DNA from: Synergistes jonesii
GTDB taxonomy: Bacteria; Synergistota; Synergistia; Synergistales; Synergistaceae
DNA: 64,000 nucleotides
NCBI RefSeq assembly: GCF_000712295.1
Contig: NZ_JMKI01000037.1
Coordinates: 152,075-216,074 of the forward strand
Reading direction: 5' to 3'
Of this stretch, positions 25,953-33,542 are shown in pieces. How positions within the stretch are numbered: position 1 is the stretch's first letter; the number at the start of each line of letters is the position of its first letter. The notes under the pieces were generated by a model. The model saw only the letters and a program-made list of their open reading frames with translations. It did no database searches and had not been told where the DNA came from. The translations under genes and the position numbers were made by a program.

Positions 25953-26510
25953 TTACTTGTCCATTATCTCCTTCTCCTTGTCGGAGAGGACCGCGTCTAT
26001 TTTTTTTATGAAAGCGTCGGTTTTGTCCTGCGCTTCTTTCTGGAATTTTTTCAGATCGTCTTCTGTAATCTTGCTGTCTTTTTCGAGCTTCTTCAGCGCC
26101 TCTATCGTGTCGCGGCGGATGTTGCGGACTGCGACGCGCCCCTCTTCGGCCATTTTATTTACCATTTTTTTGAGTTCGACGCGGCGCTGCTGGGTGAGCT
26201 CCGGCAGGTTGAGGCGAATCGATTCGCCGTCGTTCTGCGGGGTGATGCCGAGGCTCGACGCCTGTATGCTCTTTTCGATGGCCTTTATCGCGCTCCTGTC
26301 CCACGGAGTGATGACGATCTGACGCGCCTCTGGAACGTTCACGCTGCCCATGTTTTTGATCGGCGTCGGAGTGCCGAAGTAGTCTACCTTTATATCTTCA
26401 ACGAGAGCGGGGTGCGCCCTACCGGTGCGAATCCCCAGCATCGAACCCTTGAGGTATTCTATGCTTTTTTCGCAGCGCGAGGTAAGTTCTTTCAATATTG
26501 CCTGAGGCAT
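25953..26510 (-). CDS. frr: Ribosome recycling factor
   Basis: 185-aa three-helix-bundle protein that splits post-termination ribosomes with EF-G. It contains the family core GRAHPALVEDIKVDYFGTPTP-like segment, VPEARQIVITPWD and LTQQRRVELKKMVNK. Length is standard. A possible own -10 (TATAAT at 26539-26544) lies in the 57-bp gap from pyrH. Confidence 0.97.
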   Translation of the reverse strand: MPQAILKELTSRCEKSIEYLKGSMLGIRTGRAHPALVEDIKVDYFGTPTPIKNMGSVNVPEARQIVITPWDRSAIKAIEKSIQASSLGITPQNDGESIRLNLPELTQQRRVELKKMVNKMAEEGRVAVRNIRRDTIEALKKLEKDSKITEDDLKKFQKEAQDKTDAFIKKIDAVLSDKEKEIMDK

Positions 26511-26538
26511 TCAGCTCACTCCTTAGATATTTTTTGTA

Positions 26539-26544
26539 ATTATA
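26539..26544 (-). promoter_or_regulatory. Possible -10 element upstream of frr
   Basis: Minus-strand GTGCTATAATTACA contains TATAAT, 28 bp before frr. No good -35 element at proper spacing was seen, so promoter activity is uncertain. Confidence 0.3.
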
Positions 26545-26567
26545 GCACAAATGTTTTTCGGCGTTTC

Positions 26568-27275
26568 TCAGCACACCGTCGAGCCGATGTCCTCGCCGTC
26601 TATCAGCAGCCTGCGCAGATTGCCCTTCTGAAGCATGTTGAAGACTACGATCGGGATTTTGTTGTCCTGGCAGAGCGAGAAGGCCGCGGCGTCCATCACC
26701 TTGAGCTGCATACTCAGCGCGTCCATGTAGCTGATCCGCGGCAACATGACGGCGCCGGGATATTTCGTCGGGTCCCTGTCGTATATCCCGTCGACCTTCG
26801 TTGCCTTTATCACGCAGTCCGCTCCTATCTCCGACGCGCGCAGCGCCGCCGTCGTGTCGGTCGAGAAGTACGGCGAGCCTGTGCCAGCCGCGAATATGAC
26901 TATCCTGCCCTTTTCAAGGTGGCGTATCGCGCGGCGGCGTATCACGGTCTCGGCAATCTGGCGCATCTCTATCGCCGACTGGACGCGCGTCGGGCATCCG
27001 AGGCGTTCGAGGGCGTCCTGCAGCGCGAGCGCGTTGATGACCGTGCCGAGCATCCCCATGTAGTCGGCCTGCGCTCTCTCCACGCTCGTCGTCTGAGCGC
27101 CGCGGATGATGTTCCCTCCTCCGACGACCATCGCGATCTGTACACCCTGCTTCGCCACCTCCGCGACCTCGGCGCAGATGTCGCGTATCGCTTCGTAGTC
27201 TAGTCCGAAATGTTCCTTCCCCGCTAAGATTTCGCCGGAAAGCTTAAGCAGCACCCTGTCGTATCTGCGTCCCAT
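26568..27275 (-). CDS. pyrH: UMP kinase
   Basis: 235-aa hexameric amino-acid-kinase-fold enzyme phosphorylating UMP to UDP. It shows RVLLKLSGEILAG at the N terminus, MVVGGGNIIRG, and FAAGTGSPYFSTDTTAALRA, the hallmark UMP-binding/ATP region. It lies 83 bp after tsf, beyond a terminator hairpin, so it is partly insulated from rpsB-tsf. Confidence 0.97.
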   Translation of the reverse strand: MGRRYDRVLLKLSGEILAGKEHFGLDYEAIRDICAEVAEVAKQGVQIAMVVGGGNIIRGAQTTSVERAQADYMGMLGTVINALALQDALERLGCPTRVQSAIEMRQIAETVIRRRAIRHLEKGRIVIFAAGTGSPYFSTDTTAALRASEIGADCVIKATKVDGIYDRDPTKYPGAVMLPRISYMDALSMQLKVMDAAAFSLCQDNKIPIVVFNMLQKGNLRRLLIDGEDIGSTVC

Positions 27276-27311
27276 TTAACAGCCGCCTTTCATAAAAAAT
27301 TTGCCTCGCAT

Positions 27312-27340
27312 AAAAAAAGCGAGGGAAGAAGTTCCCTCGC
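27312..27340 (-). terminator. Rho-independent terminator after tsf
   Basis: A 9-bp perfect stem (GCGAGGGAA / TTCCCTCGC, 4-nt loop) followed by TTTTTTT on the minus strand, 18 bp after tsf. Read-through must feed pyrH unless it has its own promoter, which I did not find. Confidence 0.92.
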
Positions 27341-27358
27341 CTGACGGTTTTTGTTACG

Positions 27359-27955
27359 CTACGCCGCTATCTCGAAGCGGGCGAAGCGCCTTATTATGAT
27401 GTTTTCGCCTATCTTCGCAATGTTCTCGACGACAAGGTCCTTCACCTTGATGTCGGGGTTGAGCGTGAATTTCTGCTCCATAAGGCAGTTCTCCTCGTAG
27501 AATTTGTTGAGGCGGCCTTCGGCGATCTTCTCGAGCATCTTTTCCGGCTTGCCCTCTTCGCGGGCCTGAGCCATGATGACCGATCTCTCGCGCTCAAGAA
27601 CGTCGGCGGGAACGTCTTCGGGCTTCACATACGCCGGGTTGGCCGCCGCGATGTGGAGCGCGATGTCGTGCCCGAGCTTGTTGAACTCCTCGGTGCGCGC
27701 TACGAAGTCCGTCTCGCAGTCGAGCTCAAGAAGGACGGCGAGCTTCGTGTTGAAGTGCATGTATGTGAACATCTTGCCCTGAGAGGCCGTGCGCCCGGCT
27801 TTTTTCGCGGCCTTGGCGAGCCCCTTTTCGCGGAGGTAGTCGCAGGCTTTTTCCATATCGCCGTCGCATTCCACGAGGGCTTTTTTGCAGTCCATCATTC
27901 CGACCGATGTGCGAGCGCGAAGCTCCGATACCATTGCTGCGGTGATATTAGCCAT
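27359..27955 (-). CDS. tsf: Elongation factor Ts
   Basis: 198-aa guanine nucleotide exchange factor for EF-Tu. The N-terminal UBA-like region (VSELRARTSVGMMDCKKAL) and the core motif LELDCETDFVARTEEF are present. It is short, of the compact type lacking a second core repeat. It starts one base after the rpsB stop. Confidence 0.97.
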   Translation of the reverse strand: MANITAAMVSELRARTSVGMMDCKKALVECDGDMEKACDYLREKGLAKAAKKAGRTASQGKMFTYMHFNTKLAVLLELDCETDFVARTEEFNKLGHDIALHIAAANPAYVKPEDVPADVLERERSVIMAQAREEGKPEKMLEKIAEGRLNKFYEENCLMEQKFTLNPDIKVKDLVVENIAKIGENIIIRRFARFEIAA

Positions 27956-27956
27956 T

Positions 27957-28790
27957 TTAGTTCTCCTTCCAGCCCTTCTGCTCAGCGAGCTCTTTCCCGC
28001 GAATCCTCAGCTCATCCTCCGAAAGATCTTCCTGCGGCAGCTCTTCTTCCGCCGCCTCGGCCGCGGCCTCCCCTTCGGCAGGCTCCTCTTCGGCCTGGCG
28101 CGCGTCCTGTCCCTGTCGTCCTTCGATGAAGGCGTCGGCCATCAGCCCCACCATCAGCTCGATGGCGCGGATGGCGTCGTCGTTTCCGGGAATCGGGTAG
28201 TCGATCAGGTCGGGGTCGCAGTTCGTATCTACGATGGCGATGACCGGTATCTCAAGCTTGCGGGCCTCGAGGACCGCGATAGTCTCGCGGCGCGGGTCGA
28301 TGACGAATATCGCGTCGGGAGCGTCTTTCATATCCTTGATGCCGGAGAGGTATTTTTCGAGTTTGTCTCGCTCTTTGCGGAGCTTGACTACTTCCTTCTT
28401 CGGATATTTGTTTATGCTGCCGTCTTCTTCCATCTGCTGCAGCTCGACCATGCGCGTCACGCGGCGGCGGATCGTAGCGAAGTTCGTAAGCAGCCCGCCG
28501 AGCCAGCGCTGGTTGATGTAGAACTGACCGCATTTGAGCGCTTCGTCGCGGATCGGGTCCTGCGCCTGGCGCTTAGTGCCGACGAAGAGGACGCTACCGC
28601 CCTCCTTGGCGATCTCGCGCACGAAGTCGTAGGCTTTTTCCAGCCCCTTGACGGTCTTCTGCAGGTCGATGATATAGATTCCGTTGCGCTCCGTGAAGAT
28701 GAAGGGCTTCATCTTCGGGTTCCAGCGTCTTGTCTGGTGTCCGAAATGGACGCCGCATTCAAGAAGCTGTTTCATACTTACCACACCCAT
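27957..28790 (-). CDS. rpsB: 30S ribosomal protein S2 with acidic C-terminal extension
   Basis: 277-aa S2. Core motifs are [49 protein letters not shown] and [20 protein letters not shown]. The last 50 residues form an Ala/Glu-rich acidic tail beyond the usual fold, common in several phyla. A strong AGGAGGG precedes the ATG at 28790. First gene of the rpsB-tsf operon. Confidence 0.97.
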   Translation of the reverse strand: MGVVSMKQLLECGVHFGHQTRRWNPKMKPFIFTERNGIYIIDLQKTVKGLEKAYDFVREIAKEGGSVLFVGTKRQAQDPIRDEALKCGQFYINQRWLGGLLTNFATIRRRVTRMVELQQMEEDGSINKYPKKEVVKLRKERDKLEKYLSGIKDMKDAPDAIFVIDPRRETIAVLEARKLEIPVIAIVDTNCDPDLIDYPIPGNDDAIRAIELMVGLMADAFIEGRQGQDARQAEEEPAEGEAAAEAAEEELPQEDLSEDELRIRGKELAEQKGWKEN

Positions 28791-28895
28791 GTGTATCCCT
28801 CCTGTTTTTTTCCTCCGTGCTCGTCATCCGCCAAAGAGCCCGCGGCGGGGAACCTCTTTTGCGTCGGCGCACGTGTGGATTGCGAACCGCTCTCA

Positions 28896-28925
28896 AGTAT
28901 ATCACAGTACCGAAGGATATTGCAA
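28896..28925 (-). promoter_or_regulatory. Promoter of rpsB-tsf
   Basis: TTGCAA (28920-28925), an 18-bp spacer and TATACT (28896-28901) on the minus strand, about 105 bp upstream of rpsB. The -35 lies at the 3' end of panF. Confidence 0.65.
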
Positions 28926-28928
28926 ACT

Positions 28929-30413
28929 TCAGTGCTCCATTTCAAAAATTTTCAGCCGCTCAGCGCTCTCCGGCTTCCCGAAAAAGCTTCCGAGCGCGAA
29001 GGCGATTATCGAGACGGCGATCGTAGGCACTATAGCCGTCGTACCCGCTACGCGGGTCTTCGTGATGTTGAGCCAGAAGAACGCTCCGGCCCCCGTCAGC
29101 ATCGAGAGTATCGCGCCAGTGGAGTTCGCGCGCCGCCAGTAAAGGCCGAAGAGCGTCGGGCAGAAGAAGACCGCCTCTAGGCCGCCGAAGGCGAAGAGGT
29201 TTATCCAGACGAGCAGCGACGGCGGCTTCATCGCGGCGAAGAATACCAGGACGCCTACGACGGCCGTCACGACGACGCTCATGCCGTGCACCTTTTTCGG
29301 CGGCAGCTTTTTATCGTCGTTCTTGGCGACGTAGTAGAAGTAGAGGTCCTTGACTATCGCCGCCGAGCACATGATCAGCATCGAATCGACTGTCGACATG
29401 ATGGCCGCCAGAGGGCCGGCGATGAAGACTCCGGCCCAGAAGGGGGAGAGCAGCCTCACAGTCAGCGTCGGCACCGCCAGGTCTCCGACTTCTATTCCCG
29501 GGATTACGGCACGCCCCATCGCCCCGACGAGGTGCATCGCGAGCATCGTGAAGCCGACGACGAACGTCCCGATGATCATCGCGTTGTGCATCGAGCGCGA
29601 ATCTCTATAGCCGAGGCACTTCTGGGTCGTCTGCGGCAGGCCGAGTATGCCTATGCCGACGAGGACCCAGAAGGAGAGGATAAAGGGCTTCGGTATCGCA
29701 CCGCCCGCGCCCGTCGGCGTCAGCAGCTGCGGGTCCGCCGCGTAGAGCGTGCCCATTATGCGTCCTACGCCACCGCCGACGGAGACTACGGCGGAAAGTA
29801 TCGCGACCGACGCGACGAGCATCATTATGCCCTGGATCGTATCCGTCAGCACCACCGCGCGGAAGCCTCCGACCGTCGTGTAGATGACGACCGTCAGGCC
29901 GAATATGATCAACCCGGTCTGGTACGAGTAGCCAGTGACGGCTTCAAAGAGACGCGCGCCGCCGATGAACTGCGCGAGCATCGACGCCATGAAGAAGACG
30001 AGAAGCGAAAGCGACGCGAGCACCACTACGAAGTCGCTCGAGTAGCGTGCGCGGATGTAGTCGGTGATCGTCACCGCGCTGGTGCGCCGCGCTATCAGCG
30101 CGAAGCGCTTGCCGAGGACGCCGAGCGTAAGGAAGGCGGTCGGCACCTGTATCATCGAAAGAAGAATCCAGCCGAGCCCGACGTTGTACGCGACGCCAGG
30201 CCCGCCTACGAAGCTGCTCGCGCTCGTGTAGGTCGTGATTATCGCCATAGCCAGCACGAAGCCGCCCATCGAACGGCTGCCGATGAAGTACTCCTCCATG
30301 AAGCCCTTAGTGTCGCTCTTCTTCGCGGCGGCGCGGTTGCCCCAGAACGCGATGCCCATTATCAGTATGAAATAGAGAATCAGAGGAACGATCGTTCCGG
30401 CGTTACCGCTCAT
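28929..30413 (-). CDS. panF: Sodium/pantothenate symporter PanF
   Basis: 494-aa member of the sodium:solute symporter (SSS) family with about 13 membrane helices that imports pantothenate with Na+. It shows FIGSRSMGGFVLAMAIITTY, TSASSFVGGPGVAY and YTTVGGFRAVVLTDTIQG, standard SSS motifs. The adjacent overlapping yhdT gene is the characteristic PanF partner, which favours pantothenate over proline or other SSS substrates. Confidence 0.88.
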   Translation of the reverse strand: MSGNAGTIVPLILYFILIMGIAFWGNRAAAKKSDTKGFMEEYFIGSRSMGGFVLAMAIITTYTSASSFVGGPGVAYNVGLGWILLSMIQVPTAFLTLGVLGKRFALIARRTSAVTITDYIRARYSSDFVVVLASLSLLVFFMASMLAQFIGGARLFEAVTGYSYQTGLIIFGLTVVIYTTVGGFRAVVLTDTIQGIMMLVASVAILSAVVSVGGGVGRIMGTLYAADPQLLTPTGAGGAIPKPFILSFWVLVGIGILGLPQTTQKCLGYRDSRSMHNAMIIGTFVVGFTMLAMHLVGAMGRAVIPGIEVGDLAVPTLTVRLLSPFWAGVFIAGPLAAIMSTVDSMLIMCSAAIVKDLYFYYVAKNDDKKLPPKKVHGMSVVVTAVVGVLVFFAAMKPPSLLVWINLFAFGGLEAVFFCPTLFGLYWRRANSTGAILSMLTGAGAFFWLNITKTRVAGTTAIVPTIAVSIIAFALGSFFGKPESAERLKIFEMEH

Positions 30414-30678
30414 TATTTTTCACCTCTTCCTCGTCGTCAAGAGGCAGTTCGATGAAAAAGAATTTCACGCAGAGCCACAACAGAATCGAAATCCCGATAT
30501 ATCCGACTATGCAGCTGTAGAAGAACCATTCAGGAAAACCAAAAACAAAACGGTACTGCGACGGATCATCTCCGAAGCCGTAAGCCGTGACATACCACCA
30601 CGCGAAGAAGAGGACGTAAAGAGCGATAATAATCAGAGTCTCCCTCTTCGTCGCCTGCACAAACTTCCTTGAAGCCAT
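30403..30678 (-). CDS. yhdT: YhdT-family (DUF997) small membrane protein
   Basis: 91-aa protein with two membrane helices (LIIIALYVLFFAWWYVTAYG and FFYSCIVGYIGISILLWLCV) and an acidic C terminus. The FAWWY...GFPEWFFYSC pattern matches the DUF997/YhdT family, which sits directly upstream of panF in E. coli and many others. It overlaps panF by 11 bp. Its role in transport is unproven. Confidence 0.85.
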   Translation of the reverse strand: MASRKFVQATKRETLIIIALYVLFFAWWYVTAYGFGDDPSQYRFVFGFPEWFFYSCIVGYIGISILLWLCVKFFFIELPLDDEEEVKNNER

Positions 30679-30727
30679 GATCGCACCCTCCGTTTAAAAT
30701 TAATTTGTCTATGGCTTATGGCGAATA

Positions 30728-30756
30728 AGTATAGTACAAAACGAGGTATTTTGCAT
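30728..30756 (-). promoter_or_regulatory. Candidate promoter of yhdT-panF
   Basis: TATACT (30728-30733) on the minus strand, about 50 bp upstream of yhdT, with only a weak -35 (ATGCAA at 17-bp spacing). Confidence 0.4.
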
Positions 30757-30759
30757 CGC

Positions 30760-30793
30760 AAAAAAATGCGGCGGATAAAAAATTATCCGCCGC
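30760..30793 (-). terminator. Rho-independent terminator behind the molybdopterin gene block
   Basis: The 10-bp stem GCGGCGGATA / TATCCGCCGC with a 6-nt loop is followed by ATTTTTTTG on the minus strand, 40 bp after the mogA-like stop. Confidence 0.92.
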
Positions 30794-30832
30794 GGCAACT
30801 CTTTTTCAAAATTCTCTATTTTGCGTCGACCT

Positions 30833-31651
30833 TCAGGCGCCACGACGATGCCCGCCGCAATCTGAGGACGCGCCGATGAGGGTCTCGACGGCGTGACGCA
30901 GTCCGCCGCTCACCGCTTCGAAGCACTGCGAAGCGCCGCGCCTGCTGCCCGGGAAGGCTATTATAAGAGAAGCTCCGCGCACGATCGCGAGCGAGCGCGT
31001 AAGGAAGGCGCGCGGCGTGTACTTAAGCGTCTGCATCCTCATCATCTCGCCGAAGCCCGGGACGAATTTGTCGGCGATCGAAAGAAGCGCCTCCGGCGTG
31101 TTGTCGCGCGGAGAAAGCCCCGTGCCCCCGGTCGTCAGTATCAAGCTTATCCCCTTAGCGGCCCATGCGCACACGGCTTCGCGTATCGCGTCGGGGTCGT
31201 CGGGCACGATTTTTCTTTCCTCGGTAACGCAGCCCTGAAGAAAGGCGAGGCGTTCGAGCTCCGGACCGGCCGTGTCGACGCGCTCGCCGCGGCTCCCCTT
31301 GTCGCTCACGGTGAGGACCGCGCTCCGCAGCGGCTTCCATATCTCAGCGAACTGCGAAACGCCGATAAATCCCGCCGCGCATACGATAAATTTTTCGCCG
31401 GCCGCGTTCCAGCGCAGCAGCGCGCCTTCGTCGACGGAAAGGAAATCGCCCTCTTCGACGCCCGCCTCTGGCGGCAGCACGACCGTCAGCGCGCCGGCGA
31501 ATTTTTCTGCGACGAGAGGCTCGCCGGCGCGCGCGAATCTCAGCGGGAGCTCGGCGTCGTTGACGCAGCTGCAGCCCGCACCGTTGGCGTGGACGTAGCA
31601 AAGAGTGTGCTCGCCCTCTAAAGACGGCGCGTAAAGCCTTAATATCCTCAT
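30833..31651 (-). CDS. mogA: MogA/MoaB-type molybdopterin adenylyltransferase with an extra N-terminal domain
   Basis: 272-aa protein. Residues about 108-265 form the MoCF-binding domain: SAVLTVSDKGSRGERVDTAGP, LILTTGGTGLSPRDNTPEAL and ARGASLIIAFPGS-like C-terminal loop. This catalyses adenylation of molybdopterin before Mo insertion by MoeA. The first 105 residues (with CSCVNDAELPLRFARAGEPL) form an additional domain that may be MOSC-like but is not firmly recognised. It is the last gene of the Mo-cofactor block. Confidence 0.82.
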   Translation of the reverse strand: MRILRLYAPSLEGEHTLCYVHANGAGCSCVNDAELPLRFARAGEPLVAEKFAGALTVVLPPEAGVEEGDFLSVDEGALLRWNAAGEKFIVCAAGFIGVSQFAEIWKPLRSAVLTVSDKGSRGERVDTAGPELERLAFLQGCVTEERKIVPDDPDAIREAVCAWAAKGISLILTTGGTGLSPRDNTPEALLSIADKFVPGFGEMMRMQTLKYTPRAFLTRSLAIVRGASLIIAFPGSRRGASQCFEAVSGGLRHAVETLIGASSDCGGHRRGA

Positions 31652-31704
31652 TTATTTTTCCCTCCCAAAATATCTTCGCCGATTTAATCCAGCGCGGGAG
31701 AATA

Positions 31705-32034
31705 TCACGGCTCGACGACGACCGTAAAGAGCACGAGTTCCTCTTCGCCGGTGTTGATTATGCTGTGCGAATCTCCGGCGAGCGCGCAGCAGCAGATGCC
31801 GGGATAAAGTTTTTCTTCTGCACCGCCGCAGAACGATTTTCCCTCGCCGCTGACGACGAAATTTATGTCCGTGCTCGTCTTATGTCCGTGCATTCCTATC
31901 GAGGCGCCCTTCGGCAGCCGCGAATATATTACTTTCCCCTTAGGCAGGGGCGAAAGCTTCGCAAAGATTTCTCCGCTCCCGCCGTTCATGCCGCTTATCG
32001 ATATTTCTTTCAGCTTATTGAAATCGATTCTCAT
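31705..32034 (-). CDS. Small single-domain cupin protein
   Basis: 109-aa cupin. The first motif is GASIGMHGHKTSTDINFVVSG (His ligands) and the second is ALAGDSHSIINTGEEELVLF. It lies between moaC and the mogA-like gene on the same strand, suggesting a link with molybdenum or molybdopterin handling. Substrate is unknown. Confidence 0.8.
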   Translation of the reverse strand: MRIDFNKLKEISISGMNGGSGEIFAKLSPLPKGKVIYSRLPKGASIGMHGHKTSTDINFVVSGEGKSFCGGAEEKLYPGICCCALAGDSHSIINTGEEELVLFTVVVEP

Positions 32035-32062
32035 TCTGCCGATCCCTTCACGCCTCCGGATT

Positions 32063-32554
32063 TTATTTCCCGTACCCTTTTTCAGCGACCCATTCGCCGC
32101 TCTTGCCGCCGGTCTTACTCAGCAGGCGTATGTCCTTTATCACCATGCCCTTGTCGATGCCTTTGCACATGTCGTAGAAGGTCAGAGCCGCGGCCGAGAC
32201 CCCGGTCAGGGCCTCCATCTCGACGCCGGTGACCTCGTTCGCCGACGCTTCGCAGGTGATCTTCACCGCCTTCTTTTCGCCGTCGAGGTCGCAGCGCACC
32301 TTAACGTTGTCGAGGCGTATGTTGTGGCATAGAGGTATCAGCTCCGGCGTCCTCTTAGCGCCCATTATACCGCCGAGCTCGGCTATCCTTAACGGATCGC
32401 CCTTCTTCACCGCGCCCTGCGAAACGGTATGGAAAATCTCCTCGGGCAGGTAGAGCCACCCCTCCGCCAGCGCCGTCCTCTTAGTAACGGATTTGTCGCC
32501 GACGTCGACGAGCGTCGGGCGCCCGTCTGCGTCAAAGTGCGTGTATTCTCCCAT
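32063..32554 (-). CDS. moaC: Cyclic pyranopterin monophosphate synthase MoaC
   Basis: 163-aa enzyme that rearranges the MoaA product into cyclic pyranopterin monophosphate. It shows the N-terminal PTLVDVGDKSVTKRTALAEG, KRTPELIPLCHNIRLD and the family signature VEMEALTGVSAAALTFYDMC. It is 4 bp after moaA. Confidence 0.97.
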   Translation of the reverse strand: MGEYTHFDADGRPTLVDVGDKSVTKRTALAEGWLYLPEEIFHTVSQGAVKKGDPLRIAELGGIMGAKRTPELIPLCHNIRLDNVKVRCDLDGEKKAVKITCEASANEVTGVEMEALTGVSAAALTFYDMCKGIDKGMVIKDIRLLSKTGGKSGEWVAEKGYGK

Positions 32555-32558
32555 TATT

Positions 32559-33542
32559 TTATCCTCCGATCCCAGACATCTTTATATCGCCGTTGTTCAC
32601 GACGTCCCAGCAGCGCGGCTTTTCCGCGGCGGCGGCCACTATCACCTCGCGCAGTAGCCTTTCGTCGCGCCGCCGAATCACTTCCTTCAGCGGCGTCTCC
32701 TGCGGATTGAAAAGGCAGGTGCGAAGCTTTCCCTCCGCCGACACCCTCAGGCGGTTGCAGCTTTTGCAGAAGTGATTCGAGACGGCCGCTATTATCCCTA
32801 TTTTGTCGCCGGTCTTTCTATTCACATAATACTCCGCCGGTCCATCGCTGCCGCCGCACCTTCCGCTCTTCTCCCAGGCCGCGCCTTCAGGCAGCGCCGC
32901 GAGCAGGTCGCGGCCGACGATGAAAGCGTCCTTCTTCCAAATGCTCTCCTGCAACGGCATGAATTCGATTAGGCGCAGCAGCAGCCCTTCGCGCCGCGCG
33001 AACGAAAGCAGCGCGGGCACCTCGCCGTCGTTGAAGCCTCTTATCAGCACAGCGTTGAGCTTTATGTTTTTAATCCCGGCGGCCTTCGCCGCGGATATCC
33101 CTTCAAAGACTGCGTCTATGCTGCCGACGCGCGTCACCTTGGCGAATTTTTCCGCGTCGAGCGTATCGAGGCTGACGTTCAGCGAATCTATGCGCGCCTC
33201 GGCCAGTTCGCGCGCACAGCTTCCGAGCAGCGACGCGTTGGTCGTCATGGCCATCTTCACGTCGGGCATCTCTTCGCGCAGCTCCTTCATAAAGGAGACG
33301 AGCCCCCTGCGCACGAGAGGCTCGCCGCCGGTGAAGCGGAATTTTTCGACGCCGAGCCCGCGGAAGACGCGGCAGAGGAATTTTATATCCTCGTAGCGCA
33401 GTATCTCGGCGTGGCTCAAGCATTTGACTCCCTCCGACGGCATGCAGTAGAGGCAGCGGTAGTTGCATCTGTCGGTCACGGATATGCGCAGATAGTTCAG
33501 CCTGCGTCCGTAGCCGTCTCTCAGCTCCTTCACTTCGGCCAT
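32559..33542 (-). CDS. moaA: GTP 3',8-cyclase MoaA (radical SAM)
   Basis: 327-aa radical SAM enzyme, first step of molybdopterin synthesis. The N-terminal cluster is CNYRCLYCMP and the C-terminal cluster HFCKSCNRLRVSAEGKLRTC; the terminal GG, needed for activity in studied enzymes, is present (ending GIGG). It overlaps the moeA-PBP gene by 13 bp and is followed by moaC. MoaD and MoaE are not in the window. Confidence 0.97.
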   Translation of the reverse strand: MAEVKELRDGYGRRLNYLRISVTDRCNYRCLYCMPSEGVKCLSHAEILRYEDIKFLCRVFRGLGVEKFRFTGGEPLVRRGLVSFMKELREEMPDVKMAMTTNASLLGSCARELAEARIDSLNVSLDTLDAEKFAKVTRVGSIDAVFEGISAAKAAGIKNIKLNAVLIRGFNDGEVPALLSFARREGLLLRLIEFMPLQESIWKKDAFIVGRDLLAALPEGAAWEKSGRCGGSDGPAEYYVNRKTGDKIGIIAAVSNHFCKSCNRLRVSAEGKLRTCLFNPQETPLKEVIRRRDERLLREVIVAAAAEKPRCWDVVNNGDIKMSGIGG

